Shown: piece after piece, positions 26,221 to 37,191 of the stretch
Layout: each line of letters starts with the position of its first letter
Numbering within the stretch: the stretch's first letter is position 1
NCBI GenBank assembly: GCA_029255685.2
Contig: CM055319.2
Location: 17,077,247 to 17,141,246, forward strand
Direction of reading: 5' to 3'
From: Silene conica
Taxonomy: Eukaryota > Streptophyta > Magnoliopsida > Caryophyllales > Caryophyllaceae
Length of the DNA stretch: 64,000 nucleotides
The notes under the pieces: generated by a model
Seen by the model: the letters and a program-made list of their open reading frames with translations, nothing else
Database searches by the model: none
Told to the model about the DNA's origin: nothing
Position numbers and translations under genes: made by a program

Positions 26221-27160
26221 TCTATATTTATTAATAATTAAAAGTACGTTCTTCCAAATTCGCGGGTCTGTGTAAATTGGAACAATCATTAAAAAAAAAA
26301 TTCACGTGATTGTCTCCCACTGAAACAATCGAAATAACCACACAAGGTAATTTAAGCATTCTGGTGCAATTTACAAGGTTTTGTTTTACACATGCTTGCG
26401 TATTATAGTTCTTATAAACGGGCCCGTATTTCAAGTTCACTCTTACACGTATTATATGTGTAAATTCCATATTTCAAATTTCACAATATGGGTGTTTATA
26501 CAGGTTCAGATTACAAATTCTAGATCAATCACGCCCTTTACGCAATAAGTTTAATACATAAGTCTTAATTAACCGCCAACATGTGAAAACAATCATGTGC
26601 AATTATAGGACACTATTACACGGACGCTAATTAACATTCAATACATGTAAAACAATTACAATAATTAACATTCAATACATGTAAAACAATTACACGGGTT
26701 TATATTGTCTTATGTTGGCATTTTTGTAATTCACATATAATAGTGTCTTACATTTAAATTTACTTAATATCTTCCTAAGTCAGTGTTTACACACGGTTGT
26801 GGCCATTTCGAGAGTCACAAGCAAAAAGGGACTAAAGATTCTGATTTGCAATGATGAAAAACGCGCGTCTAATTTCGAGAAGTTATAGTACAATTGTAAT
26901 TATGATTGTACACCATTACTGCTCATTGTGTTGTTTGTCTTCTTTTTAAATTTTTCTACTTTTGTTATATTATAATATATGACTAAAAGTAATTGTTTTT
27001 TGTTACCCTATTTTAAAAAACATCTCCATATATTGAACCACACTAACTAGGTAAAATATGACCTTATTTAAAAAAACAACTTATATTAACGACAATTTTT
27101 TTACAATCTTTTAAAGTGCAACTGTGCAAGTCCGTGCAATTTGCACGGGCAAAAGACTAG
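26221..27160 (+). mobile_element. Non-autonomous Helitron, 940 bp
   Basis: The element starts with TCTATATTTATTAATAATTA, the usual plant Helitron 5' style. It ends with CTAG (27157-27160) followed by T. Eight bases before CTAG lies a palindrome at 27132-27148 (CCGTGCAA, one base, TTGCACGG), the expected 3' hairpin. There are no TIRs, no target duplication and no coding sequence, all as expected for a Helitron. The base before the 5' end is G rather than the usual A. The interior repeats 'acatgtaaaacaatta' near 26645-26695. Confidence 0.8.
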
Positions 27161-27236
27161 TGACATGACAAAGGAATAACTTTATAAAAGCCTTTAGTTA
27201 CTTCTAATAATTAACGAGGGCAAAATTCACTTATTC

Positions 27237-27357
27237 ACCTTAGTGGTCGATTTTTTAGTGTATTTGTCCAACTAATTCTTTTAACAATTTGTCCAAAGTT
27301 GAAATTTTTTTACCAATTTATTATCACCATTTGTTTTTTTTACCAATTTATCAATTT
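27237..27357 (-). repeat. Dispersed repeat, arm 2 of an inverted pair
   Basis: This matches 23246-23350 in reverse complement (tttaccaattt and gtgtatttgtcca blocks), beginning 77 bp beyond the Helitron's 3' end. Confidence 0.5.
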
Positions 27358-27706
27358 AGCGTACATGTATTTGCGGAACTATTATTGCGGTCTTGAGCAA
27401 CTCAGCACAAGGGTTTATCCTAACAAGTTCATAACAAAGACGGATACTATACCATGTTTTTAGCCAAATAAGTAATTGACTTAACTAAACACTACTATGG
27501 TACATTAATAAATGTACAGTAATATAAGAATGATTAATTGATGATACATTGATTGGTTATTATGCAATTAAATATGAATAGTATTATTAAACAAACAAGA
27601 GGAAAAGAATATTCAAAGGTAACTGTACAACGTGCGTGTGTTGACGACGACGACATATTTTCCCCACATTTTCGTCATTTCGTTTAGAAAACAAGTGCTA
27701 AATGAT

Positions 27707-27766
27707 ATTGCTTCCATTTTATTCGTTTTCCTCTGAATTGCTTCCATTTTATTCGTTTTCCTCTGA
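27707..27766. repeat. Perfect 30-bp direct duplication
   Basis: The 30-bp block beginning attgcttccattttattcg occurs twice without a gap or mismatch (27707-27736, 27737-27766). Confidence 0.9.
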
Positions 27767-27932
27767 ATTTTTTTCGCATTAGACCTATTTAGTAAACAAC
27801 AAATTAATATTATTGACAGAAGCAGATTTAACTAGCAGTATTATTTAGGGGTGTCACTCATTCTATCTATAAGGTATGAGTTTAGAATAAGCTAAACACA
27901 CCCCTTATGTTTGTTTCATGTTTTTTTTTGTA

Positions 27933-27963
27933 CTAGTTGTTTCTCCGCGCGCGATGCGCGCGG
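27933..27963 (-). mobile_element. Helitron 3' terminus (minus orientation)
   Basis: Read on the minus strand, a perfect 8-bp GC stem with a 3-base loop (CCGCGCGC/GCGCGCGG, 27945-27963) is followed by 8 bases, then CTAG (27936-27933), then T. This is the diagnostic Helitron 3' end. It has the same orientation as the Rep/helicase and RPA genes to the right, so it may close a large Helitron containing them. The matching 5' TC end was not found. Confidence 0.8.
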
Positions 27964-28139
27964 AATTCCAAGGGACGTTATCTTTCATAATGTAAATATT
28001 CATAATTTCAATAAAGTTTTGATATTTTAGTTCATTTCATAGTATAACTAATGAATGAAGTATTTGAATTTGTGAACCATTCTCATGATTGTATACATAT
28101 GTATTAAACTTACTATCTTCATAAAATTTATAGTTTACA

Positions 28140-28760
28140 TCAATACTCGAGTTCAGCGAAGTTTGGAGGAAAATATAGTCTTAACCGATATAATGCAATA
28201 TTTGCGAGGTTATCTGACATTGCATATCTAGCTGGGTCTTTTCGCAAAGACTCTATGAACTCCTTAACTTGTGTCATTTCATCAGGTTTGAGCTCACGAA
28301 GGTGTTCTTGTTGGAACGGATTTTGTAGTTGACGGTAATGTACGAGAGTCTCATCTTCATCCTTTGGACGCTCAAAACACGTGCACCTTTTGTATATGAT
28401 TCTGCAACCCCTACGAATGATACGGACACCGTTGATGTCGTTTTGGCGCAGGAAAAGACTATATGCTGATTTAAGGAGTGGCGCACGTGGATGGAAAAGA
28501 AAATACTGACACCATCTTTTGCAAACCATGACCATCTTTGATTTGTCGCGATTACTAAGTAGCTCAAATATCTTAGCAACTAAGTCTTCATCATTGAAAA
28601 CACAGACTTTCGGTCCTTGGTTACGGTAGCTAGTGAACTCGACGTCTGCTAATGGCTGTAACGGGAAACTGATATTCTTTTTGTTGGAATTAATGAAATC
28701 CTCATAATCTGCTGCGACATCATTGAATACCCACCCCTTGCACCAATCGGCGATGATCAT
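28140..28760 (-). CDS. F-box-like protein, family member 1 (minus strand)
   Basis: This encodes 206 residues from the ATG at 28760; the open frame extends upstream without an ATG. An F-box-like block (FNDEDLVAKIFELL followed by DKSKMVMVCKRW) lies near residues 90-125. After it comes the family's second block, with RIIRRGCRIIYKRCTC. The N-terminus (CKGWVFNDVAADYEDFI) aligns loosely with the paralogues at 31479, 36685, 52163 and 54880. It is the most divergent member and lacks the SGSEGYYDxDC tail. F-box proteins normally recruit substrates to SCF ubiquitin ligases; that role is only inferred here. The stop lies about 200 bp inside the Helitron 3' terminus, so it may be Helitron cargo. Confidence 0.6.
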   Translation of the reverse strand: MIIADWCKGWVFNDVAADYEDFINSNKKNISFPLQPLADVEFTSYRNQGPKVCVFNDEDLVAKIFELLSNRDKSKMVMVCKRWCQYFLFHPRAPLLKSAYSLFLRQNDINGVRIIRRGCRIIYKRCTCFERPKDEDETLVHYRQLQNPFQQEHLRELKPDEMTQVKEFIESLRKDPARYAMSDNLANIALYRLRLYFPPNFAELEY

Positions 28761-28817
28761 TATGTTTTGTTTTAATATAATGCCTTTACTCACATGTAAC
28801 GTCTTAACCTGTGTCAA

Positions 28818-30170
28818 TGAAACGCTTATGTAAGTAACTCATTATTTATATAATACAGTATACCTTATCCAGGTCAACATGGAAAACGGCACTGAAAACT
28901 GACAGGGTCATACAGTTCGACCCTCAACCACCATATAAACATTGTCGATGCAAACCCGGCACAATTCCTTTTCAGAGGGATGCAAGCCCTTAGTCCCAAC
29001 TGTACCTAACATCCCCCTATATTTCGAAAAGCAGCCGCATCTCCAACATTTTCTGTCAGAAGCTGGAGCCTAACTTTCGCAGTGCTCAAAGGGATGGTGC
29101 ATACATGTAAATAATCACCATAGGGTTATACCCCAATTAAGAGAAAGCTGAACATAAGGATAATACTCCCCGACTCTTGACTGTATTTAGATATCGGGGA
29201 CACGATGACAACTATACCAACATTATTATCTTAGGCAGTGTGACTAAATGCTATGACAATTCTGAGAAATTGTAAAGTTAACTAAATGCCCATTGAAAAC
29301 AGAGGGAAAATGCTGCATATTTCCGAACCTCTACAGTGGTACACGTCATTAAACTCTAGCTTAGTACTTGAAATTGGATTCAGTCACTGCAATTAGATTG
29401 ATTTTAGTAGTAACCTTTTGTGTCGTTCATAAACTGAAATGGTTAGGTGTTGTTTATGTGCTTAGCTTTTGCATTACAATGTTGTTAACCCTCTACTCTT
29501 TCTCTGAAAGAACCTACAATCCTTGATGCTATGCAATAACATGCAAATATCAGGCTATCTTGCTTCGTTCCTCTAACCCTTCTAATCTATCCAGAAACCC
29601 TTGTCTACTCACACTCAGAATTACAGATCCAGTCCGAAACCACTGTGAACTTAAGGCCATAGTCATAATTTTATTGTTTCTTACTGTCAATGCTGATTTA
29701 TTACTTATATCTCAGACATACGTATTAACTATTAAATTCTCTTATTATTTGCAGAATTGTAGGTGTCTAATAACATTAACATCAGTTTATTGCAATAGTT
29801 AATCCATGCCACAGCAAGTCACTAAATAATCATTAAAATGAATCAAATTAATCAATCTAATTAATAGTATTTCTTTACATACATTCGTATCAGTATGACA
29901 TTTGGAATTCAGGGTACAAATTATAAAATTCCCTATTTAGGATTAAGTACATTTAAATTGAAAAAACATACCTTAATTTGTATAGATAATGGTAGGAAGA
30001 CTGTTACCTTGTTGTGGTGGTGAACGTGGTTTCCTCAGTTGGTGATGAAGGAAGTTGTTGGCGAGGGGGTTTGATTTATTGCGTTAAGAACTGAGGGGAA
30101 GGCACATAATGGAAGAGAATGGAGTCAAGGAAGGCATAATAATGAAGACTTGGGTTTTATACAACGTACC
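28818..30170 (-). other. Upstream region of the minus F-box-like gene; possible leader exon and degraded coding fragment
   Basis: On the minus strand a TATA-like box (tataaaac, about 30153-30160) is followed by a C/T-rich stretch and a consensus donor (acaag|gtaaca, about 30009). This resembles a non-coding first exon of the gene ending at 28140. A short coding-like stretch at about 28895-29110 (minus) has frames interrupted by stops and no recognised family. Confidence 0.3.
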
Positions 30171-31478
30171 TTTTTTATATTTATTAATTAGTTTATTTCA
30201 CCGGAATCTAGACAATATATGTTACGGATATGTACATTGAATAGTAATTAACTCCGAAGAAAGCCCGTAATCCTATCGACTGGCTCATTAAGTTATATTG
30301 AATGGGTACGGATGTTTTGATAGGGTATGTCCGGCCCACGTCTAATCTAATTCTGAGAATGATCATCTCTAGCATAACTACTTTTTTACTTCTAACTATA
30401 ATGATTGTAGTAGTTGGGATTTAATTTGGTCATTTTGTTTATTAAAAGTAACGAAACTCCGAAATTTTGTTAAAATAAATTTAAAATTAAGAAGCAAGGA
30501 AAAGGTAAAGAAAAAAGGAAGAATACGAAGTGCACGCTATTTATCACATGCAAGGCACACAAAACACTGGTTTTCAGTTCATATTTTCCAAAGTATGCAC
30601 ATTTAATGGGCGTAAACCACGCACCATATTAAATAATAAACTCTAACTGTAAACGAATCCATAAAAAAGACGAGGAGTACGACAATGTGAACACGAATTA
30701 TCATGCACTATGCACGGAAGTATCTGGCATACTGTCCCATTCTGTCAAGTTTGCACGTGTATATTTTAGTGGCTTCAGGTGTCTTGAATAAGTAAGAAGT
30801 AATTTTTTAACTCGCTTTTATTTGATTAAAATGAATTTATTTGTAAAAGAGTACAAGAGTGACAATGTTAATAAGGCAAGACTATTTGTCATCTGCTTGC
30901 CGGTGATTACGTTACGTCTTGATTTCTCCGGATCTGGACAGGTTGATATTTATAGCTTACTATATATTGAAATTACATTTTACTAAAATATGAATAAAGT
31001 ACACTAAATATAAAAAATATGCATAAAGGTTGTTGTTTAGTACGTAATACGTTTAGATATGATATTTATGTACGTTTTGTTAATATACACGGTTGTTGAT
31101 TATCTTAAACCATTTTTAAAGCTTCGTAAACTTTATGAAAGGAATCTTGTCGCCACATGTTATTAGACGACGGTCTAATATTATACTGATATTAGTTAAG
31201 TACATTTACGATCGATAAATTAATATACACGTCTTGCTCGTAATTATGCAAAATTAAACAATCTTTTCACAAATGCTAGTTGTACACCATAATGATGACC
31301 AAACTTCTCATCTGATATTTAGCTTTTTCATTTACTCTGTAAGTTAATACATCTCCTTAATCTACGAATTAGACAACACTGAATCACCTTCCTAAATCCT
31401 TTAAACGACCATCTTCCTACTATCACTTGCTGACATAGAACACCACCTTTACAATCTAAACTGTTTAGATTCTCTACA
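30171..31478. other. Intergenic, no supported feature
   Basis: AT-rich sequence without open frames of note. A 7-bp-stem palindrome (attagac/gtctaat) lies near 31163-31180, without Helitron-end sequence beside it. Confidence 0.5.
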
Positions 31479-31889
31479 ATGGTGAAGCAATGTAAGAAAC
31501 TGTTATACTTTGACAAAGATGACAAAGTGGATTTTATAAAAGCATACGTTTGTTGGAAGAAATCACAATTTAAATATATCTCTCTGTTTTGCAAAAAGAT
31601 TGTGGAGGAAGATTTACTGTGTGGAAGTAGCCTCCATCACCCCATTTTTATGATTCCTGAAATTACAGATCAGATTTTCCAGAGGCTTAGAAATGAAGAT
31701 AAGAGAAGTATGGCAGAGGTGTGCAAGGCTTGGGCGAGTCAATTTCTGCTGGGTACAGAGACATCAAAAGTTAATATTGACTATAATCAGCAGCTGGTCA
31801 CAGAAAATCGTGGTAGGACTATTTGGGTGTTAAGGGGAGGTCGTCTGATTTCAGTAAGATGTGCATGCACACATTACAGGGTTAAATGA
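31479..31889 (+). CDS. F-box-like protein, family member 2 (C-terminally short)
   Basis: This encodes 136 residues. Conserved blocks are the N-terminal CKK..YFDKDDK, WKK.QFK..SLF, HHP, the F-box-like segment IPEITDQIFQRLRNEDKRSM followed by AEVCKAW (about residues 59-87), then TETSKV..DY and the RTIWV/CAC block. It stops just after the last block, about 30-40 residues before the paralogues end, and lacks the SGSEGYYDxDC tail; no such tail is found downstream. It converges on the RPA1-like pseudogene at 32160-33722. It may be a truncated but expressed copy. The function is unknown beyond F-box resemblance. Confidence 0.6.
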   Translation: MVKQCKKLLYFDKDDKVDFIKAYVCWKKSQFKYISLFCKKIVEEDLLCGSSLHHPIFMIPEITDQIFQRLRNEDKRSMAEVCKAWASQFLLGTETSKVNIDYNQQLVTENRGRTIWVLRGGRLISVRCACTHYRVK

Positions 31890-32159
31890 TCAGAAGGTAA
31901 AGATGTGAGAGCAGCATAAGTCGCCGCATTGGGTATGATTGTGTGGATCTTACAAGTAACGATTGGTATTATACTTCTATTAGTGACTGTCATCATTATA
32001 TTGACTGGTAATGTATATGTTATATGCTAAGCTAATGGTAGTCTAACAGCTCCTGCATCTAAGGGTTTTCATGCTTGCTATGAATCTGCAACATCTAGTA
32101 GGATTGTGTACTATTACAGTATGATTTGTTAATTGTACTAAGATATTTCAGGTAGTGAT

Positions 32160-33722
32160 AGTTATTGAACTATCTACTTAAGGTTAAGGTCATATACAAC
32201 GCATGGTAAGCTACATATAGTTGCCGGATACTGTCACATTTATCCTCTGTTAGTGTCCCAGTGCCATCTGATACATCGCAATTGAACGTGACCTTGCATT
32301 TCATTCGAACATTAGTGGTAGAATTTTCATGCTCTATTTTACGCAGGTTAGTATCAGCCTGTACTGATTCCTAGTTAAAATGTGTTGTGAAATTATAAAG
32401 TTCAGAATGACTAAGAAATGATCGGGAGACTTACTTTGGTTTTGAGGTGCGGTTCGGTTTAGCGCAGGTGTCACAAGTGTATGTATTTCCTGGTTGTATG
32501 CTTGACCGCTTCGAACAATTCGAGCATTCCATGTATGCATTTATCTTATCAAAATCAACATCTGGGATTGTCACTTCTAACCAATGTCGCTCATCTTGCA
32601 AAGTTGTGTTGGGCTGATCATGGTATATAAGACACATAAACTTATGAATTAAACAGATGTTAACTTGTCACTCCTTACCCCTCATTATTATCGTTCTTCC
32701 TCCCTTTTAACTTTTAATTAATCATTTTTATTACGTCAAAGACTATGGGTCAGAAATTATTCATTTTTTCGTTCATATCTAAAGTGCATATTGGTATATG
32801 CTTTTGTTCACAAGTTTTAAAAAGTTATTTTAAAATTTTTTGAAAGTACGATGGAAACTGTGTAAGATGCTTTATCATAAAGGATTATGCTTTCTTGGTA
32901 CTATTGTGTGATATTTGCAACATTTTGTACTGATATAGGTCTGCTGACATGGTTCAGTTGTGAATATGGTGCACGTAATTATGCAGTATTTTGGATACCT
33001 TTTTGGAACGGAGGGTTGAAATGGTCGTTGTAATGTCAGCTAGCACGGGTGCCTTCACACTGAAAACTGTGCTTCGTAATTTTGTCAATGCCATAATATG
33101 GCTAGCTATCCTGCACACTCATGTAGATCAATTGCAAGTAACAATACATTTTGTCTAGAAGGTATGTCGCTGCTCGTGTGAAGTCTAGTTTAGTACCATG
33201 CTTTGAGAGCATCAGCTTTATCACCATCAAGTGAATGAACAAAGACAGTAGAAGTAGTTGTAGTCATCGAGAAGCCTGTTCCATTTTGAACTGTATTAGA
33301 ATAGTACCAAATGTCTTACTGATGCAATCCATGTTAGTATTTTGAGAAATTGCAAAACATTAATCTACAGAATGCAGTCAATAAATATTAATCATGACCA
33401 CCAGAACCTTTGTGCATTGATACTCTAAGGGCAGTTATACAAACTGCCTTGAATGTACCAGGGTGTGGTATTAGTATAGTGCAGTCATCCTACACAAGAT
33501 CGTCCCAAACTGAAATGGACAGAGGTTGTGTATTACTGCAAGAGCGTTAACATTAGTATCAGCAACAATACGATATTATATGTCATCAATATGCCGAAAG
33601 ATATGGAGTCTATTTTTTCAAAGTATCTGATTACAATCACCTATGGTCGGTTACGACAATTTCACACACTGTTGTTTAACGGGCCTTTGATGTGACAATT
33701 CCACGGACCTCTATGTCTGTAG
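32160..33722 (-). pseudogene. RPA1-like gene, copy 1: chimeric pseudogene
   Basis: Exons matching copies 2 and 3 are present with the same sizes: 33408-33535 (128 nt), 33197-33275 (79), 32999-33110 (112) and 32435-32613 (179, zinc ribbon CSNC/CDTC), plus a DBD-C exon near 32200-32330. It is broken: the DBD-B exon carries a TAG at 33490-33492 where copy 2 reads through (WDDL..DDC), the preceding exon remnant (33641-33722) has a TAA, and the DBD-A exons are gone. At about 33722 the RPA sequence is joined to a CCCH zinc-finger fragment. RPA1-like genes commonly travel with plant Helitrons. Confidence 0.8.
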
Positions 33723-34075
33723 TAATCCCCAGGGTGAATGAAAGGGCACTCAGTCCAGTCATGGGAGTATGCCCCTGAACAAGGCCGGACTTTGAAGGAG
33801 TACATTTGGAATTCATCGGTCGAGTACACACTGATCTTTATATCAAGAAGGGATGGATCTAAGGGATATTCCTTCTATTCAGACACAGCAGGTCCACCAT
33901 TTGTGTTATTGGTGTCATTGGTGCCATTAGTCTCCAAGTCCGAAGGCTTGCCTTCTGAATGATTCGGGATAGTCAATGGAGTAAGCTTCAACCCATTAGC
34001 CAACACTCTCAAATCTCTTTGTTCATCCAAATGATCATTATAACAAAGCATATCTTCAAGTTTCACACGTCATTC
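33722..34075 (-). pseudogene. Captured fragment of a tandem CCCH zinc-finger gene (SZF1/AtC3H47 type)
   Basis: On the minus strand the frame holds KEYPLDPSLLDIKISVYSTD, then EFQMYSFKVRPC and AYSHDWTECPFIHPGD. This is the conserved block just before and into the first CCCH-like finger of the plant ankyrin/CCCH family (salt- and stress-inducible SZF1/SZF2, AtC3H47/29). An in-frame stop lies just before KEYPLDP (after GPAVSE). The fragment ends at HPGD, directly joined to RPA-derived sequence, and its ankyrin repeats and later fingers are missing. It is therefore a captured, dead gene piece. Gene-fragment capture is typical of Helitrons. The recognition is by conserved motif; the exact orthologue is not determined. 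Confidence 0.75.
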
Positions 34076-34547
34076 TTGTTGATTTGGAACAACATTAATG
34101 ACATCAAAAAGCTGTCTTTGTTGTATGAAAAAATAGGTATCGGATATATCCAATATTTACAAATATTTATTAATAGGTTTCACATTTTGATCAATCTATT
34201 GATCGTTGTACCTATTAATTGTTTCTTACTTTATTAGATATTGTTGTTGAACAAGCGTTTAAGTTTTGTAGACGAATTAAATTGTAATAAAATACTACGT
34301 ATATTTTTCAATTTAAAACGCTTAAATTAAACAGGCTAAATTTAAAAATGAACACATTAACTTAAATTACGTAACTTGATCTAACTCATGAATAAAGTAT
34401 ACAATTCAATATGTTGGTAAATAAGTCCAATAATATTCTAAGTTATAACAACCCAATAATGGATAAGGTTGAATAAATGATATCTCCACTACTTATTATG
34501 ATTGGTCTGTCTAGATTACTAACAAGTTTAGATAAGTTTATCCTGTC

Positions 34548-34557
34548 TATATAAATA
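34548..34557 (+). promoter_or_regulatory. TATA box of the two-exon gene at 35053
   Basis: The sequence TATATAAATA is followed by a C/A-rich leader. It lies about 500 bp before the ATG, so the leader would be long or spliced. Confidence 0.4.
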
Positions 34558-35052
34558 AATAATATTACCACCATTTTTCAACACACCACCATTTTTCTTT
34601 ATAATTTCCTTTACCCTCTTTAGCTTACCTCCCACAAAAACACATTAAAAAATGATCTAATTTTTTTTTCAAGTCCTTTTCAGGTATCAATGATAGACCA
34701 AATTTGCTTAATGCAATTTAAAAAAGCCTGATCTCAAATATTGATGTACTATTATGTTTCTAAAATGTTTGAAAATTAATTTAAATTTTTCTATTGCTTG
34801 GGTAGTATGTAGTTAATTTGATTAATGTTTTTTTTCAAATGTAAGCTTTTGATTTTGTTGACGTAGTAATTATTTTGTCATGTTATGCATTTAAGTTACC
34901 ATTAGATAAAATGTCTTTATTACAAACGGCTATATTGTTGTAATCTCTCTAACTAAATTGATATTTATAAGTCACAAATTATTGCACGAACAATTTAATT
35001 TGTAATTAGTATTATATTATTTTATGGTGTATCAGATTAAGAGAAATTGAGA

Positions 35053-35717
35053 ATGACGTATTGGGATGATAAAGTTAAGGAATTTCAAAGAGGCATAGAC
35101 ATGATAAGAGATGATGCTTCTAATTTTGTGTCTCGGTTGAATCTAGTTATGCCAGAAACAGTTTACATGAATATGTTACACTGTTCACCGCCATTGTCGA
35201 TGTTGATCTCAATCATAAATGGAAACGCACGTACTGTGTTGAGTCCATCAGTTTTGAACAATTCAACAATTGGTAATGTTATTACTATGTTATTTAACTT
35301 TACATTAAAAAGTGATTCCTTTTGTTGGATTTGTTTAAAAGTCTGTTTTTAATATTTTATTTTTTATTTTGATTTTTTTTAAAGGTAAAGTCATCCAATT
35401 TGTCTTTTTTTTTTTTTTTTATTGCAGCTACTTACAATTCAAAAGGAGAAGAACATCGCAAATTAAGGGAAGAAGTAGTTGAAATTATTCGACGGTTGTT
35501 CAACGTCATGAAACCCGACTCTTTATTAGATCTATTATCTGGGTTTGGGAGACTTTATATCCCACATGAATGCCTCTATTATTATCACGTCTACAACGAG
35601 GTCACAATGGAGGATGAGCTTGAATATTTACGTGAGCAACATTTACAAGCAAACAGCCTTAACTATTCCTTTACTAACAACATTTTAACTGACGATGATT
35701 CCGATAATGACATCTAG
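35053..35717 (+). CDS. Unrecognised two-exon gene, 169 aa
   Basis: Exon 1 is 35053-35272 and exon 2 is 35428-35717. The donor ttg|gtaatg and the acceptor after a long T tract (ttgcag|ctact) are in phase 1 and join two open frames exactly. The upstream TTG-initiated extension of exon 1 was rejected in favour of the first ATG. The protein is helical and charged at the N-terminus (MTYWDDKVKEF..), has a HRKLREEVVEIIRRLF helix after the splice, and ends in an acidic tail with DDDSDNDI. I see no transmembrane segment, signal peptide or known catalytic motif. No family is recognised. It lies between the F-box-like genes at 31479 and 36685. Confidence 0.5.
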
Positions 35718-36684
35718 TAATGATGATTTGCAGCGATGACAATATATTTATATATTATGTTGTTGTTGTGTACTAATGTGTAATACGGAGTATTACCCTA
35801 ATAGTCCTATCTTATGTGTTGTTTATGACACACCTTAATTATGTATTTATTTAGATTATTATATCAGTTTATTGTTTTTTCGTATAATGAAATGTAGTTA
35901 TATAGTATGCCTTGTTCTTAGTTGTCGATGTACTTATTTGTTCTCTCAAAATTCAGTACGCGCAAGTTCGACTGTGCTAAATAAAGAGATTGTTTGATGA
36001 TTAAGACTGAAACAAGGGTAACGTATTACAAATTTGAACCAATAGCATAGTCTATCAAAAAATAACAAACTTAAGTTGATTTGTATATATATCTTTTTTA
36101 GGATTTATCTTTAGCTGTTATAGGAAAGGGTTTTTTTTGCATTTTGATTTACTACCAGTAATTGTAATAAAGGAGAAATGGATACCCTATTTTATTTAGT
36201 TCGAAATTAAGTTATAAGTCATTTTAATTTTCAACAAACTGTTTTAATTATATAATATGCTTTAAATTTCGCTTATGACAGGTGATCATTTGTTTATAAT
36301 TCTTTGCGATATGTCCGGTACAGTCGTACTTACGTCAAATACGTACTATATATTAGCCCAACTTGCCCATTATTTTAAAAAAATGCACCAACAATCTATC
36401 TAAAGACGTATATTGCTTTCTCTAAACCAGACTAATACTGTATTACTAACACATTCTCAAACCGTATTTTATATAAATAGTATACTCGTAATTAGACGCC
36501 TACTTTCACAACTACTGAAAAACGACTTACTCTCTTGTAATTAAACCAAATACACACCCCCCTATGATAAGACACAACTGTATACCATAATTACTTCCAT
36601 CTTCAGTCATCAACGAACGCAACATCTCTAAACTCATCATCATCACTTTTGTAACCTGAAGCTCAATTAATCTACTCAAGTACA
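35718..36684. promoter_or_regulatory. Intergenic and promoter of the F-box-like gene at 36685
   Basis: A TATA box (TATATAAATA, 36470-36479) lies 206 bp before the ATG, followed by a C/A-rich leader. Nothing else is supported upstream. Confidence 0.4.
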
Positions 36685-37191
36685 ATGGAACAATGTCCAG
36701 GAATCCTGGTATATTTTAACAAAGATGATAAACCAAACTTCCTGGAAGATTATGTTAATTGGAAAAAGGAACAATTTAAGTCTAAGTCTCTGTTTACTAA
36801 AACAACAGTTGAAGAAGAAACAGAAATTGGTAGTAAACCTCATCACCCTTTTTTTGAAATGCCAGACCTTACAGGGAATGTGTTTAGCAGGCTTGATCAT
36901 GCAAGCAAAAGGAACATGGCGGAGGTTTGTAAAGCATGGGCTAATCAATTCCTTGTTGGTATGGATACCTCTAAGGTTGACTTGGATTACAATAGACAGT
37001 TGGTTAGGGAAAATCGTGGTAAAAAAATATGGGTGATGAGAGATGGGAAGGTTGTGTCAATTTTAAAGGTGGTTAAGCAACGTAAGGCTAGAGTGCAGAG
37101 GAAGAGGAAACGTAGCATAAGGTGCAGCACCTCATATGAACCCTACATTGAGAAATCAGGAAGCGAAGGATACTATGATTCTGATTGTTAA
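36685..37191 (+). CDS. F-box-like protein, family member 3
   Basis: This encodes 168 residues. Blocks in order: N-terminal FNKDDKPNFLEDYVNWKKEQ and FKSKSLF (residues ~12-38), TVEEETE..GS.PHHP, an F-box-like segment (MPDLTGNVFSRLDHASKRNM then AEVCKAW, ~55-85), TSKVDLDYNRQLVRENRG, a KIWVMRDGKVVSI block, a basic stretch (QRKARVQRKRKR) and the tail SGSEGYYDSDC. The basic stretch could be a nuclear signal. The L..xxF..L and W positions fit an F-box, which normally contacts SKP1. It converges on the RPA1-like gene at 38722-41688. It is intact and has its own TATA box. Confidence 0.65.
   Translation: MEQCPGILVYFNKDDKPNFLEDYVNWKKEQFKSKSLFTKTTVEEETEIGSKPHHPFFEMPDLTGNVFSRLDHASKRNMAEVCKAWANQFLVGMDTSKVDLDYNRQLVRENRGKKIWVMRDGKVVSILKVVKQRKARVQRKRKRSIRCSTSYEPYIEKSGSEGYYDSDC

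Noticed and set aside
30171..30230. 5' end of the Helitron whose 3' end is at 27933
   Set aside because: A minus-strand TCTAGATT near 30213 is only a weak match and lacks the usual neighbouring A, so the 5' end is left open.
31163..31180. Helitron 3' hairpin
   Set aside because: The palindrome is AT-rich and no CTRR end lies 8-12 bases after it on either strand.
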